DNA of 64,000 nt from Yinghuangia sp045039925 (GCA_045039925.1 CP108401.1:248001-312000); one strand, 5' to 3'. Shown: positions 25,465-33,731, numbered from the stretch's first letter. Notes: generated from the letters alone by a model not told the origin. Numbers and translations: made by a program.

Positions 25465-26172
25465 TCATTTGACTGTCGCGAACGGGACGGTCGATTCCCT
25501 CCAAAGGATCTGCACCCCGATCAGATTCGCGTACAGGTCTCGCGCGGCGGCCGGGTCGCCGGCTTCGCCGATCCATCGGGCGGCTTCGATGTAGGCGTCG
25601 ACAGTGTTGCCGTGCCGTGGGCCGTGGAGGCTGATCATGTCCGGGAGGAGTTCCGCGTACAGGTCGCGGGCGGCGGCCGGGTCGCCGGCCATGCCTGTCC
25701 AGTAGGCGTGCCGGACGCGCCAGTCCAGTGTCGGCCCTCTCAGGGGATCGAAGACATCGGCGGGCGTGGCGCGTTCCTCCAGCAGACGGGTGTGCTCGTC
25801 GACGAGGGCTGCCAGCAGGTCGCGGGCGGTAGCAGGGTCGCCGGCGGCGCCGGTCCAGTGCGCGTGTTCGCCACGGGCACCGAGCACTTCGGGATCGTCG
25901 GGTCCGCAGACGCCTGCCGTGTCCGCGGCCCACGCGGCCGCCAGATCCCGGGCCCCGGCCGCGTCACCCGCCGCCCCGGTCCACCAGGCCAGGCGGCCCC
26001 GCGCCTCCAAGGTCTCCAGGTCGTCCGGCCCATGGGACCGCATCAACTCCTCGACGGAGGCCCGGCTCCCGTCCCGGTGCACCGCCGCTCGTTCCCGACG
26101 CGTGGCGTCGTACGCCGCCCAACCTGCCCCAGGCGCAGACGACAGCCTGCCCATCATCGCCTGCCACCCCAT
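25465..26172 (-). CDS. TPR-repeat protein, possible truncated regulator tail
   Basis: 235 aa from ATG 26172. It consists mostly of four ~45-residue TPR_10-like repeats, each with a GPDDxETLxARxxxAxWTGxAGD core (about residues 48-90, 91-135, 145-185, 190-225). Such arrays normally form the C-terminus of large NB-ARC or SARP-like regulators. Here they stand alone, with no NTPase or HTH, so this is either a small scaffold or the detached 3' end of a regulator. It is cargo of the 3.94 kb element and lies 12 bp from the next cargo gene in the same direction. Confidence 0.65.
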   Translation of the reverse strand: MGWQAMMGRLSSAPGAGWAAYDATRRERAAVHRDGSRASVEELMRSHGPDDLETLEARGRLAWWTGAAGDAAGARDLAAAWAADTAGVCGPDDPEVLGARGEHAHWTGAAGDPATARDLLAALVDEHTRLLEERATPADVFDPLRGPTLDWRVRHAYWTGMAGDPAAARDLYAELLPDMISLHGPRHGNTVDAYIEAARWIGEAGDPAAARDLYANLIGVQILWRESTVPFATVK

Positions 26173-26322
26173 CTCGTCAGGTCAGCGGCACCAGGACGGC
26201 GCAGCACCCTGCGCTGCGCAGCATCTCCGGTCGAGGCGACGAACTCAACCGAACAGCCGACCTGGTGCCCCCGCACAGATACCTGGGGACGTTTCTTCGT
26301 ACGCCCCTGGCCAACGTAGGGC

Positions 26323-26333
26323 GTACGTCGACA
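26323..26333 (-). repeat. Right terminal inverted repeat
   Basis: GTACGTCGACA, the inverse of the left end with one mismatch. The subterminal block occurs inverted at 26283-26293. Confidence 0.7.
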
Positions 26334-26338
26334 GATGT
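26334..26338. repeat. Target-site duplication, right copy
   Basis: GATGT, identical to 22387-22391. Confidence 0.7.
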
Positions 26339-27182
26339 CGGCTTGGCCGCAGGTGGCGAGGTCGCGGCCTTGGTCGTCGAGCCAGCGCAGGAGCATGGTC
26401 GCGTGTTTGACCTGGTCCGCGGCGTATCTCGTGCTGGACGGGGTGAGCGCTCGGCGGTCCGCGCTGGTCCGTAGGCGGGGCAGCACTTCCCAGGTTGCGA
26501 ACCGGCGGACAAGTTGCGCTTGTTGGGGGTTGGTGATGCCGGCGAGGTGGTCGGCGAGCCACCTCTCGAAGAGGCAGACGCGCTTGTCGATCGTGGGGAG
26601 GACGCCGCAGTCCATGAGGAGTTCCCGCAGGTGGGCGGCAGCCCGCCAGGGCTGGAGCGTGTGGAACGCGTCGTGGGTCAGCTCGATCTCGCCGCGTCCG
26701 AGGCGGCGGAGCAGATTCTCGGGCGAGTCGGGGTGTCCTTTGCGGGTGTAGAGCCAGGTCAGTCCGGAGATCGGGTTGTCCATGGACAGCAACGCGTCGG
26801 CGAGCGGGGCCAGTTCGGACCAGATGCGGCCGGTGCCGTCGTCCAGGAGACCCGCGACCCGGTCCGCGAGCGTGCAATGGGTGCAAAGGCGGCCGCGGTG
26901 GAGCTTGCCTTCACCGCCGCAGCGCGAGCACCGGTAGGACATCATGAAGCCCGCGCAGTCGGAGCAGACCGGGGAGCCGTCGTCGGTCCGAAGGCCAGGT
27001 AGCACGCGTTCGTCGCAGCAGCCGGGACAGTGCCCGCGGACGCGCAGGGCCTTGTCGTGGCAGGTGCGGCAGACGTGCCCGTCAGGCCAGCGGGCGGCGA
27101 ACCAGCCGTGGCGACCGCAGCGTGCGCAGTCGCGCTTGTGCCAGCGGTCGCGCTGCTCGGGGGTCGTATAGGCGGGGCTCAT
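26334..27182 (-). pseudogene. N-terminal half of split zinc-ribbon recombinase
   Basis: 283 codons from ATG 27182. The first ~110 residues carry five to six zinc knuckles (CARCGRHG, CRTCHD, CPGCCD, CSDC, CSRCGGEG, CTHC). A helical region follows and ends at ...QVKHATMLLRWLDDQGRDLATCGQADI, a SAM-like N-domain of a tyrosine recombinase. The frame then runs by chance into the inserted element as far as 26154. It overlaps the XRE gene by ATGA. Full-length relatives continue with the sequence now found at 21745-22391. As it stands the protein lacks its catalytic part. Confidence 0.8.
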
Positions 27183-27514
27183 GCGTCCGGCAGGATCCGG
27201 GCCGGGCGTGGCCGCAGCTTGGACGCCGCGTCGCCGAGCGCCGGGACGTCTCCAGAGGCCGCCCTGCGGACGCCGGCGTTCTCGGCGGTGGTGGCGACCA
27301 GGTCGGCCGGGGTGCAGCCGAAGATGTCACAGAACGCGGACAGGACCTGCAAGGACAGGCGTTCGGGGGTGCCGGAGACCAGGCGGTGGACCTGGGACGC
27401 GGACAGGTCGATGCCCCGGTCGCGCAGCAGCGGGACCAGCTCGGTCGCGGTGAAGACGCGGTGCTCGGCCATCAGGTCGCGCAGCCGCCAGGTGTAGCCG
27501 ACCTTGCGTTTCAC
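27179..27514 (-). CDS. XRE-family regulator of the integrase module
   Basis: 111 aa from ATG 27514. A compact HTH spans residues ~10-72 (RLRDLMAEH...TATELVPLLRDRGIDLSASQVHRLVSG...LSAFCDIFGCTPADLV), as in Cro/C1-type repressors that sense DNA through one domain. It overlaps the integrase stop and the recombinase start by 4 bp each, so the three genes form one translationally coupled operon. It probably controls that operon through the palindromes upstream of the integrase. Confidence 0.8.
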   Translation of the reverse strand: MKRKVGYTWRLRDLMAEHRVFTATELVPLLRDRGIDLSASQVHRLVSGTPERLSLQVLSAFCDIFGCTPADLVATTAENAGVRRAASGDVPALGDAASKLRPRPARILPDA

Positions 27515-28644
27515 GCCTGCCCCTCCAGTGCGGCGGCGATGGTCGCGTCCAGCGCGCGCCGCAGCGTGCGGGTGCGGAAGTCGGAGGACACGCAGGTGTA
27601 GATCGAGGTCGTGGACGCGTGCTCGTGGCCGACCTGTTCCTGGACGAAGCGGGGATCCCAGCCGTCCTCGATCAGGTGGGTGACGTAGGACCTCCGCAGC
27701 GAGTGGAGATCCAACCCGGGATCCAGGCCGAGGGCGTCGCGGTAGGCGGCGAACCGGGAATTTAGCCGCTGACAGCCGACCCGGGCGCCGCGCTCGGACG
27801 GCCAGGCCGCGGGGTTACCGTCGGCTGCCAGCAGCGGGCGGACCTCGGTGAACCACTCGTCCAGGATCTCCGGCGTCCAGTCCCAGACCGTCAGGACGCT
27901 GCGGCGCCGTGGCGGCGAGCCCTTCTTGGCCTTGCCGAACCGGACGTAGCAGGTGCCGTAATCGCCGAACTCGGTGCCGTGCGGGTTGCGGCCGAAGTCG
28001 GCGACGTCGAGCATCCGCGTCTCGTTGCGCCGCAGCCCGTAGGCGTAGGCAGTCTTGAGGAGCGTCGCGTCGCGGAACGCGGGCAGCCAGCCCTTGCGGC
28101 CGAACGCCCGAATCCGCGCGACCTGGTCGTCGCAGTAGGCGAAGAACGCGTGCAGTTCGGCGCGGGTGAACGCCCGCTTCGCGGGATCGGCCTCGTTGTC
28201 CTGGACGTGCGCGGCGGTGTTCCACTCGTGCACGACCTGCACCGGATGGGTGCCGAACCGCGTCTCGCACTCGGCCGCCCACTGGTAGGCCGGATCCGTC
28301 GCGAAGTGGCAGAACACGCGGACCGCCTCCGAGTACGAACGGATCGTCGAGCGCTTCAGATCGCGCAGCGACCGCAGGTCGCCCAGCCACTCGTCGACCA
28401 TCGCCGGCATCCACTGCCACGGGAACGCGTTGACGTACCCGGCGAACGCCTTCACCGCGTTCGCCCGTCCCTCGATCGTCGTACGGGCCAGGTTCCGCGC
28501 GAGCTGCTGGTTCGCGAACCCCGCCAGCATCGCGTCGAAGACCTGCTCCTCGGGCCGCAGCAGCGGCACCCCGTCCACCAGATGCAGCCTCGCCGCACCC
28601 GGCGCCGATCCGTCGAACCCCACCGGACCACCACCCTCCGTCAC
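27511..28644 (-). CDS. Tyrosine-type site-specific integrase
   Basis: 377 aa from GTG 28644. The frame is open to 28782, but the palindromes occupy that part. An N-terminal SAM-like domain (MLAGFANQQLARNLARTTIEGR) precedes the catalytic domain, with TAYAYGLRRNETRMLD (first Arg), DLHSLRRSYVTHLIEDG (HxxR) and EQVGHEHASTTSIYTCVSS (His and the nucleophile Tyr). All expected catalytic residues are present, so the enzyme may be active although its operon partner is broken. Confidence 0.85.
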   Translation of the reverse strand: MTEGGGPVGFDGSAPGAARLHLVDGVPLLRPEEQVFDAMLAGFANQQLARNLARTTIEGRANAVKAFAGYVNAFPWQWMPAMVDEWLGDLRSLRDLKRSTIRSYSEAVRVFCHFATDPAYQWAAECETRFGTHPVQVVHEWNTAAHVQDNEADPAKRAFTRAELHAFFAYCDDQVARIRAFGRKGWLPAFRDATLLKTAYAYGLRRNETRMLDVADFGRNPHGTEFGDYGTCYVRFGKAKKGSPPRRRSVLTVWDWTPEILDEWFTEVRPLLAADGNPAAWPSERGARVGCQRLNSRFAAYRDALGLDPGLDLHSLRRSYVTHLIEDGWDPRFVQEQVGHEHASTTSIYTCVSSDFRTRTLRRALDATIAAALEGQA

Positions 28645-28680
28645 TCGCATCCAATGCGAGAAAACCGCATCGGATGCGAG
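28644..28680. promoter_or_regulatory. Palindrome pair at the integrase start
   Basis: CTCGCATCCAATGCGAG (28644-28660) has 7 bp arms. A second palindrome, CGCATCGGATGCG (28666-28678), follows at once. The 13-mer TCGCATCCAATGC recurs at 28841-28853. Their position at the promoter and start codon fits operators of the XRE repressor. Recombinase arm sites are an alternative. Confidence 0.55.
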
Positions 28681-28840
28681 CCGGGCGCGATCTCGCAGAT
28701 CAACCAGCCTTCCGAGTGACACCGGCTCGCTACCGGGGCTCAGAATCGAGTACCTTGACCCGCCCCCGGCCAGGCCCAACACCCGTCTCCCGCAAGGGGA
28801 ACCGCGTACCGGCCGGCAGGCCTCGCGGACTGTCGCGGAT

Positions 28841-28853
28841 TCGCATCCAATGC
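28841..28853. promoter_or_regulatory. Third copy of the integrase-promoter motif
   Basis: TCGCATCCAATGC, identical to 28645-28657 but without the second palindromic arm. It lies 197 bp upstream of the proposed integrase start. Confidence 0.45.
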
Positions 28854-28962
28854 AATTGGCGGCGCTTGTAGTACTCGGGAAAGATCGGGCGGATATGGCT
28901 GACCAGCGCTTTGAGGGGGTGACTTGGTGAGCCGTAAGGGGGCCGCTCGGGCTGACGCGCCG

Positions 28963-29301
28963 TCAGTTTCGGTCGGGACCGCCGTCCCCACGGGAGTCCC
29001 CGGTGTCCGAGGCGTCGGTGAGGGCGTGCCGCAGCTGGTCGAGGTCGGGTGCTCCGGCCAGGCCTGCGGGGGTGCGGTAGACCCGGCAGGCGAGCGACGG
29101 CGCGGCGAACGGGTCCCGTCCGTCGACGAGGATGGTCGGGGAGCCGGCGAAGCCGGACCGCTCGGCCTCGGCCTGGTCGGCGACCACGCGGGTGACGACG
29201 TCGACGGCGGGCAGCCCGACGTCGTCCAGGGCTTGGCGTAGCCGCTCCTCGGCGAGCTGCCGGTGGGGACAGTCGGGCACGACCAGGACCTCGATGTCCA
29301 T
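28963..29301 (-). CDS. Thioredoxin-fold small protein
   Basis: 112 aa. The start MDIEVLVVPDCPHRQLAEERL has a single N-terminal Cys followed by Pro, as in thioredoxin-like folds with a degenerate CxxC (CPHR). The middle holds GSPTILVDGRDPFA with the cis-Pro loop and LACRVYR. Similar small proteins occur beside mercury- and organomercury-resistance genes in actinomycetes, but no mer gene is visible here. It is probably a cytoplasmic thiol or metal-handling protein. Confidence 0.7.
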   Translation of the reverse strand: MDIEVLVVPDCPHRQLAEERLRQALDDVGLPAVDVVTRVVADQAEAERSGFAGSPTILVDGRDPFAAPSLACRVYRTPAGLAGAPDLDQLRHALTDASDTGDSRGDGGPDRN

Positions 29302-29404
29302 GTCTCCAGAATCGCGCGCCGCGCCGTACGGGCCGAACGGCCCGACGTGCCCGGGCGGCGCGCCGATCAGCGGGGCGCCGCCCTTGGTCCGGAGCGGGCC
29401 GGGA

Positions 29405-30271
29405 TCACTGGGCGGCCCGCAGCGGCTGTTCTGCCTCGTCGTGGCTACCGCGGGGCCCGGGGACCTCGCCCGTCTGGAGGCTGGCGAAGTCGGCGTAGGC
29501 CTGGGCGACGGCGTCGGGGTACGCCTCGCGTTTGGTGTGTGCGGCGAGCGCCCGGTAGATGCTGGCGACGGAGGGGCTGCGTCCTTTACGGCGGCCGGTG
29601 GGGATGATCAGGTCGGGTTGGATCTGCTCGACGGACTCGCCGCCTCTGCGGCGGCGCAGCACGGTGTGGAGCATGTCGTCGGTGATGACCGGAGGGCGGC
29701 CGCCGTGCTTGCCTTTGCGGGCGGCGGCGTCCAGGCCTTCGAGCGTGGCCTCCCGGACGGCCTCGCGTTCCGTCTCCGCCATCGCGGCGAAGAACCCGAA
29801 CAGCAGCCGCCCGGGCCCGGTCGGGTCGTAGATGCCGGGCAGCGGCCCGGCGAGCATCTCCAGCACCAGGCCGTGAGAGGTGAGGTGGTCGGCGAGCGCG
29901 GTCAGTTCGGCGGCGTCGCGGCCGAGGCGCTTCATCTCGTACACGGTGAGGATGACCCGGCAGTGCGGGGCGTGGGCCTTGATGTCGCGGGCGGTGGCGA
30001 GTGCGGCCTCGAACTGGGGGCGGACCCGCACCCGGGTGCTGATCTTCTCGCTGAAGATCTTCTCCCGGGGGACCCCGTGCCGGGTGAGCGCGTCGAGCTG
30101 CGCGGCGAGTTCCTGGCCGAGCGTCGAGCAGCGCGCGTACCCGATGCGGATGTCGGCGGTCGGGGTGTCGGGGTCGATCGGCGCGGGGGGCGGGGTGCCC
30201 GGCCGCCACGGCTGCCCGGGCCCGCGGTCGGCCGGGGTCGCCACCCGCAGTGCCTTCGCGAGCCGGGGCAC
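29405..30271 (-). CDS. Serine recombinase (resolvase/invertase family)
   Basis: 288 aa from GTG 30271. After a Pro-rich N-terminal extension, the catalytic domain starts IRIGYARCSTLGQELAAQ with Ser ~49 as nucleophile. It continues with KISTRVRVRPQFEAAL, the Arg-containing YEMKRLGRDAAEL, and FFAAMAETEREAVREATLEGL. A short HTH at the C-terminus (GRSPSVASIYRALAAH) reads DNA. The size matches small resolvases rather than large integrases. A hyphenated palindrome at 30319 lies just upstream and may be part of its recombination site. Confidence 0.85.
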   Translation of the reverse strand: MPRLAKALRVATPADRGPGQPWRPGTPPPAPIDPDTPTADIRIGYARCSTLGQELAAQLDALTRHGVPREKIFSEKISTRVRVRPQFEAALATARDIKAHAPHCRVILTVYEMKRLGRDAAELTALADHLTSHGLVLEMLAGPLPGIYDPTGPGRLLFGFFAAMAETEREAVREATLEGLDAAARKGKHGGRPPVITDDMLHTVLRRRRGGESVEQIQPDLIIPTGRRKGRSPSVASIYRALAAHTKREAYPDAVAQAYADFASLQTGEVPGPRGSHDEAEQPLRAAQ

Positions 30272-30318
30272 CTTGGTGAACGGGGTTCGAGTAGGAGTGG
30301 AACAGGAAACCGGTATTG

Positions 30319-30337
30319 CTGTCAGAAGTTTTGACAG
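30319..30337. promoter_or_regulatory. Hyphenated palindrome upstream of the serine recombinase
   Basis: CTGTCA and TGACAG are separated by 7 bp, about 50 bp before the recombinase start. Resolvases bind such inverted sites next to their own promoter. Confidence 0.4.
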
Positions 30338-30465
30338 GTCGTGATCCGGCCGCGTTCAGGACGCGGGCCGGGCCGTCCGGGCGTTGGGGACGACTCGGGC
30401 CAGGGCATTTCGCGCGCTCCCGCAGCCCTGAAGGGCAGGGGCCCGGCTCGTTGGCGTGCGGCCGG

Positions 30466-30735
30466 TTGACCGTGGAGCAACTACGCGCCCTCGCCCGCAC
30501 CGTGATGGACACGGCGTGTGCATTTTGCGGGGCTTCGGCGGGAAGCCGGTGCACCGCATCAGGCGGCATACCACGCAATGCCCCGCACCTGCAGCGTGGT
30601 CCCGCCGACGCGCGCCTGAGGGAGCTGACCTGGCGGGAGATCGAGCCGCTGGCGGCCGGCGAGCCAGTGCACTGGGACAACGTACGCCCCCTGCCGGGCG
30701 GAGGGCTGGAGCGGCGTGCGGGGGCCCGGCCCTGA
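30466..30735 (+). CDS. Small zinc-finger protein
   Basis: About 89 aa from TTG 30466. GTG 30472 and ATG 30505 are alternatives. The recognisable part is CAFCGASAGSRC...HLQR, matching the CPxCGAxxGxxC-type zinc knuckle common in actinomycete phage and plasmid proteins. The start is uncertain because no good ribosome site is seen. Confidence 0.45.
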   Translation: MTVEQLRALARTVMDTACAFCGASAGSRCTASGGIPRNAPHLQRGPADARLRELTWREIEPLAAGEPVHWDNVRPLPGGGLERRAGARP

Positions 30736-30824
30736 CCCGTCGTGTTCGGGACCTCTGACCAGGCAAAACGTCAAGCCTGCTGGAGTAAGGGCACCGGCGG
30801 AGGAAATGTACGACCAGGTGACCC

Positions 30825-30848
30825 AACCGTGGGCCGGACTCGGTCGTC
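30825..30848 (+). promoter_or_regulatory. ECF-type promoter of the sigma operon
   Basis: AACC (30825-30828) and CGTC (30845-30848) are 16 bp apart, the consensus spacing and sequence for many ECF sigma factors. It lies 39 bp before the sigma-factor ATG, so the sigma factor probably drives its own operon. Confidence 0.6.
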
Positions 30849-30886
30849 TTATAGGGGTGGAAGGTCAAGCCAGGTGCGGGGGGCTC

Positions 30887-31399
30887 ATGCGGGACGACGA
30901 CCGTGTGCTGGATGAGTTGGTCGCTGCCAGAGGCACGGCGCTGAAGCATTACGCAACGCTCCTCGCGGGCGACGCCGACGCTGCTGATGACCTGCTACAG
31001 GAGGCGCTCATCCGGGCGCTCGCCAGGAGCCGGGTGATTCGGGTGGACGAGGTAGAGGGCTACGTTCGCCGGACACTCCTTCACTTGGTGATCGATGCAG
31101 GACGTCGACGGCAACGCTGGCGCAGGCGGCTACCTACGGTGATCGATGGCCCCAATGTTCAGCCGGACAGTTCGCCGGCCATCTGTGATCGCGTGTCGAT
31201 AACCGCGGCAATTGGGACATTGCCTGTGCGACAACGTGCGTGCATCGTTCTGCACTATTACGAAGACCTGGGCCTCGGCGAGGTCGCACACAGGCTCGGT
31301 TGCAGCGTCGGCACTGTTAAGAGTCAATTACATGATGCCCGGAGCAGCCTGGCGCAGATGCTTTCCGATGACCTCAGGCCCGATTCGCAGGGGGTGTAA
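30887..31399 (+). CDS. ECF sigma factor, SigE-like subfamily
   Basis: 170 aa from ATG 30887 (GGGGGG upstream). Region 2: VAARGTALKHYATLLAGDADAADDLLQEALIRAL. Region 4: ITAAIGTLPVRQRACIVLHYYEDLGLGEVAHRLGCSVGTVKSQLHDARSSL. The size and motifs fit the small actinobacterial SigE-type ECF group. The next gene starts 4 bp downstream and encodes a membrane protein, a typical anti-sigma arrangement. Confidence 0.85.
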   Translation: MRDDDRVLDELVAARGTALKHYATLLAGDADAADDLLQEALIRALARSRVIRVDEVEGYVRRTLLHLVIDAGRRRQRWRRRLPTVIDGPNVQPDSSPAICDRVSITAAIGTLPVRQRACIVLHYYEDLGLGEVAHRLGCSVGTVKSQLHDARSSLAQMLSDDLRPDSQGV

Positions 31400-31402
31400 G
31401 TC

Positions 31403-32173
31403 GTGGATGAAATCGCGGAAGACACGGTTCGGGCGATGCTGAACGCCGACCGAATCAACGCGGAACCGCCGCAGATCCCAAGCGGGGGCATTCTCACTGA
31501 GGCCCGGCGCCGGAGGCGAGCTCGTCGGATTTGGTTGGCGACTGCTGTCACTTCGGCTGGCGTCGTGGTGGCCCTGGGGCTCGCTGCGGTCGTCAACAAT
31601 TCCAGGGAAGGCCAATCGGCGGAGGCGCAAGAGCCTGGATATTTCACCTGCGGGCAGCCGATCTCTTGGCCTGTAGTCGGTGACACCTTCGACGGGCAAA
31701 GCCTGAATATCACGAGCGCCGAAAAAGGCGCACCGGGAACGCCCGAAGGCCGACCAGAGATTCCGCTGATCGTTCATTTCATCCTGAATTCGACCGGGAC
31801 TGATCCCCTTGACCCGTCCGAGATTCCCCCCATGGTACTGATTTTGCGCGGGCAAGTCGTTGTTGGTGGTCCTCAGCCCACCGACCCGGAGTTGCAGGAC
31901 CACGTGTTGTTGCCGGGTTACGGATCCATGATGTATGGGACACCGCGCAACCCATGGCCAGTGCAGTCGAGCGCAGCCGCGAAGCGGTGGCTCTGCGGGG
32001 GAATTACTTGGCAGGACGTTTGGCGCGCACCTGCGGAATACGAGATTGCCGTCGTAATGACTCCGCTACAAAATGAATACCGCACTGCGATGACGAACGA
32101 TTTCGATAACCTGAGTCTGCCATTGATCGTATCCAGGATGAACTTTCTGGATGCCACGCAGCGAACGCCGTAG
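31403..32173 (+). CDS. Probable membrane-anchored anti-sigma factor
   Basis: 256 aa from GTG 31403. The N-terminal ~40 residues are cytoplasmic and start MDEIAEDTVRAML. One transmembrane helix follows (IWLATAVTSAGVVVALGLAAVV, ~43-64), and the C-terminal ~190 residues lie outside the cell with two cysteines (CGQP, LCGG). No zinc HxxxCxxC motif is present. Spacing to the sigma gene and single-pass topology fit an anti-sigma or signal-sensing partner. The downstream terminator closes the operon. Confidence 0.7.
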   Translation: MDEIAEDTVRAMLNADRINAEPPQIPSGGILTEARRRRRARRIWLATAVTSAGVVVALGLAAVVNNSREGQSAEAQEPGYFTCGQPISWPVVGDTFDGQSLNITSAEKGAPGTPEGRPEIPLIVHFILNSTGTDPLDPSEIPPMVLILRGQVVVGGPQPTDPELQDHVLLPGYGSMMYGTPRNPWPVQSSAAAKRWLCGGITWQDVWRAPAEYEIAVVMTPLQNEYRTAMTNDFDNLSLPLIVSRMNFLDATQRTP

Positions 32174-32186
32174 GCGTTCGCTGCGT
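32156..32186. terminator. Bidirectional hairpin terminator
   Basis: Arms ACGCAGCGAACGCC and GGCGTTCGCTGCGT are perfectly complementary around a 3-base loop that holds the anti-sigma stop codon. It separates convergent genes. Confidence 0.8.
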
Positions 32187-32203
32187 GCATCCCTTGCAGT
32201 TCC

Positions 32204-33526
32204 CTAGGGAAGGTTCACATTGAAGGCACTACTGATGTCTTGGAAGTCCACATAAAGCATTTCGGTGGCGGTATTGCCCCCCACAGCGCTCTGGAAGCCC
32301 TTCACGATGCGGTTATCGCCGTTTCCGAATGAAACCACAGGCGCGCCGCTGTCGCCTCCAACCGCCGCCTGGGGGTGTAGCAGTGTGACGGCCCTGACGC
32401 CCTTGATCGCGATATTTGGATACTGAGTAAGGGAATACCAGTACTCGCTATCTAGGACTTTATTTCGGCAGGGTATCCGTTGGAGGCCGACCATCGAGTT
32501 GTAGCCGAGATGGCACACCTCCTGGTTGTTTGAGGAATATTGCCAGCCCTCCAGCCAGCGGGTGTATCCATTTTCGTCGAGTCCATCCCAGGTGTAGTGA
32601 GCAGCCGAGGTGTTGATAAACGCCACATCGTAGGAGCGGTTCACGATGGTTGCTTGGCCCCATACGTTCCCGCCATTCGCGTCAACGGTCTGCGCAGGAG
32701 GGGGATCCCATACGCAGTGACCGGCGGTTGTCATCCACGTACGCCCGTTGCGGTCAATGACGGGAATGCCAGTCGTACATTCCGACCAGTCAGGATTCCC
32801 GAATGCTCGGCCCATCGCGGCGCCTCCGTACAGCGGCGCGGAGTCGTTCGCGCGGGTTGTTCCCTCCCAGGGCCGCCCCTGCTCGACGCGAACCTCGAAC
32901 AACCCGGATGCCAAGGGCACACGTGTCTCCAGCTCGGCCGGCGTGGCACGTGCGTATGCGGTTGCGGCTGCGGGATCGTCGACGTCGATCTTGATGGCGC
33001 TGCCATCCATGGTCCACGACGCCCCGTAGACCTTGAACGGAAGGTTTTTGTTTTCCAGGGCCTTCTTTGCCTCCGCACTAGCCGCCACACGCGTGTTCAT
33101 TCCCTGGCGGAAAACGAGGGATGTGAATGATAGTGTGCGGTTGTGCCGCAGCATAGCACTCTTAAAGGCGCCCGCCTGGCCCAGGTCGGTGAGATATACA
33201 TTCACCGCAGTTATGTCCTCGGAAAGCTCGACTCCCGAGAAGATGTCCTGACGTTCATTGCGGCCGACCACGTTGACCATATGCGCTAGCTCGTTGAGCG
33301 GGGCAGCCTTCGCATCAAAGGCCTTCTGGCCCTCGTAGGCGGCCCTCTGCTCTGGGGTCAGACCCTCAAGCCAACTCGACGGAACCGGGGTGGGCAACTT
33401 TTCCGCCGAATTGACAGAAGAATCCTTCCCGAGGGCAGCCGAAGGAATGGCTGCGGGGATGACGGCAAGAGTCGCGAGCACAATTGGAACAAGCGCCCGA
33501 TGATGCCTTCGAAGTAGTGTTTTCAC
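32204..33526 (-). CDS. Secreted chymotrypsin-fold serine protease
   Basis: 440 aa from GTG 33526, with AGGGGG upstream. A signal peptide (KTLLRRHH, Leu/Ala core, SAALG) precedes a ~200-residue pro-like region. The protease domain has the triad: His in TTAGHC (~270), Asp in SYDVAFI (~300), Ser in GGDSGAPV (~393). The arrangement resembles streptogrisin-like enzymes made as proproteins. It converges on the sigma/anti-sigma operon. Codon use in 31-33.6 kb is less GC-rich than its neighbours, suggesting separate acquisition. Confidence 0.85.
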   Translation of the reverse strand: MKTLLRRHHRALVPIVLATLAVIPAAIPSAALGKDSSVNSAEKLPTPVPSSWLEGLTPEQRAAYEGQKAFDAKAAPLNELAHMVNVVGRNERQDIFSGVELSEDITAVNVYLTDLGQAGAFKSAMLRHNRTLSFTSLVFRQGMNTRVAASAEAKKALENKNLPFKVYGASWTMDGSAIKIDVDDPAAATAYARATPAELETRVPLASGLFEVRVEQGRPWEGTTRANDSAPLYGGAAMGRAFGNPDWSECTTGIPVIDRNGRTWMTTAGHCVWDPPPAQTVDANGGNVWGQATIVNRSYDVAFINTSAAHYTWDGLDENGYTRWLEGWQYSSNNQEVCHLGYNSMVGLQRIPCRNKVLDSEYWYSLTQYPNIAIKGVRAVTLLHPQAAVGGDSGAPVVSFGNGDNRIVKGFQSAVGGNTATEMLYVDFQDISSAFNVNLP

Positions 33527-33731
33527 GAATCCCCCTAAACTGCGCCCCACGGCGGAGCGGTTGACCGGGGAGGTTATGCGGTGACACGTGCTGCATGGAA
33601 GCTGGACACGGACAACTGTCCAGAATGTAACCCATTAGAACAATTTCGGTCGTGGACTCTGATCTCGATCATGAAGCTCCGCGAAGATCAAAAGTATTTC
33701 GTTGAGTTAGTAAGGGTGGTTCCCAATACGA

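Larger units (their letters stand above)
22392..26333. mobile_element. 3.94 kb transposon inserted in the recombinase gene
   Basis: The ends are inverted: TGTCGGCGTAC at the left and GTACGTCGACA at the right (10 of 11 paired). A subterminal block AACGTCCCCAG (22408-22418) recurs inverted at 26283-26293. The insert is flanked by 5 bp GATGT duplications, and deleting it restores the recombinase frame. TG...CA ends with a 5 bp duplication are typical of Tn7/Tn552/Tn5053-type transposition. Inside are a two-gene ISKra4-like unit, an unknown gene and a TPR gene. No integrase-fold transposase is seen, so it may be moved in trans or by the ISKra4-type enzyme. Confidence 0.75.

Noticed and set aside
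26154..26333. Reading-frame extension of the recombinase N-half
   Set aside because: These 60 codons lie beyond the insertion point and belong to the transposon end. They do not resemble the family sequence.
30281..30300. GGTTCGAGTAGG resembling a tRNA T-arm
   Set aside because: No acceptor, D or anticodon stems can be formed around it.
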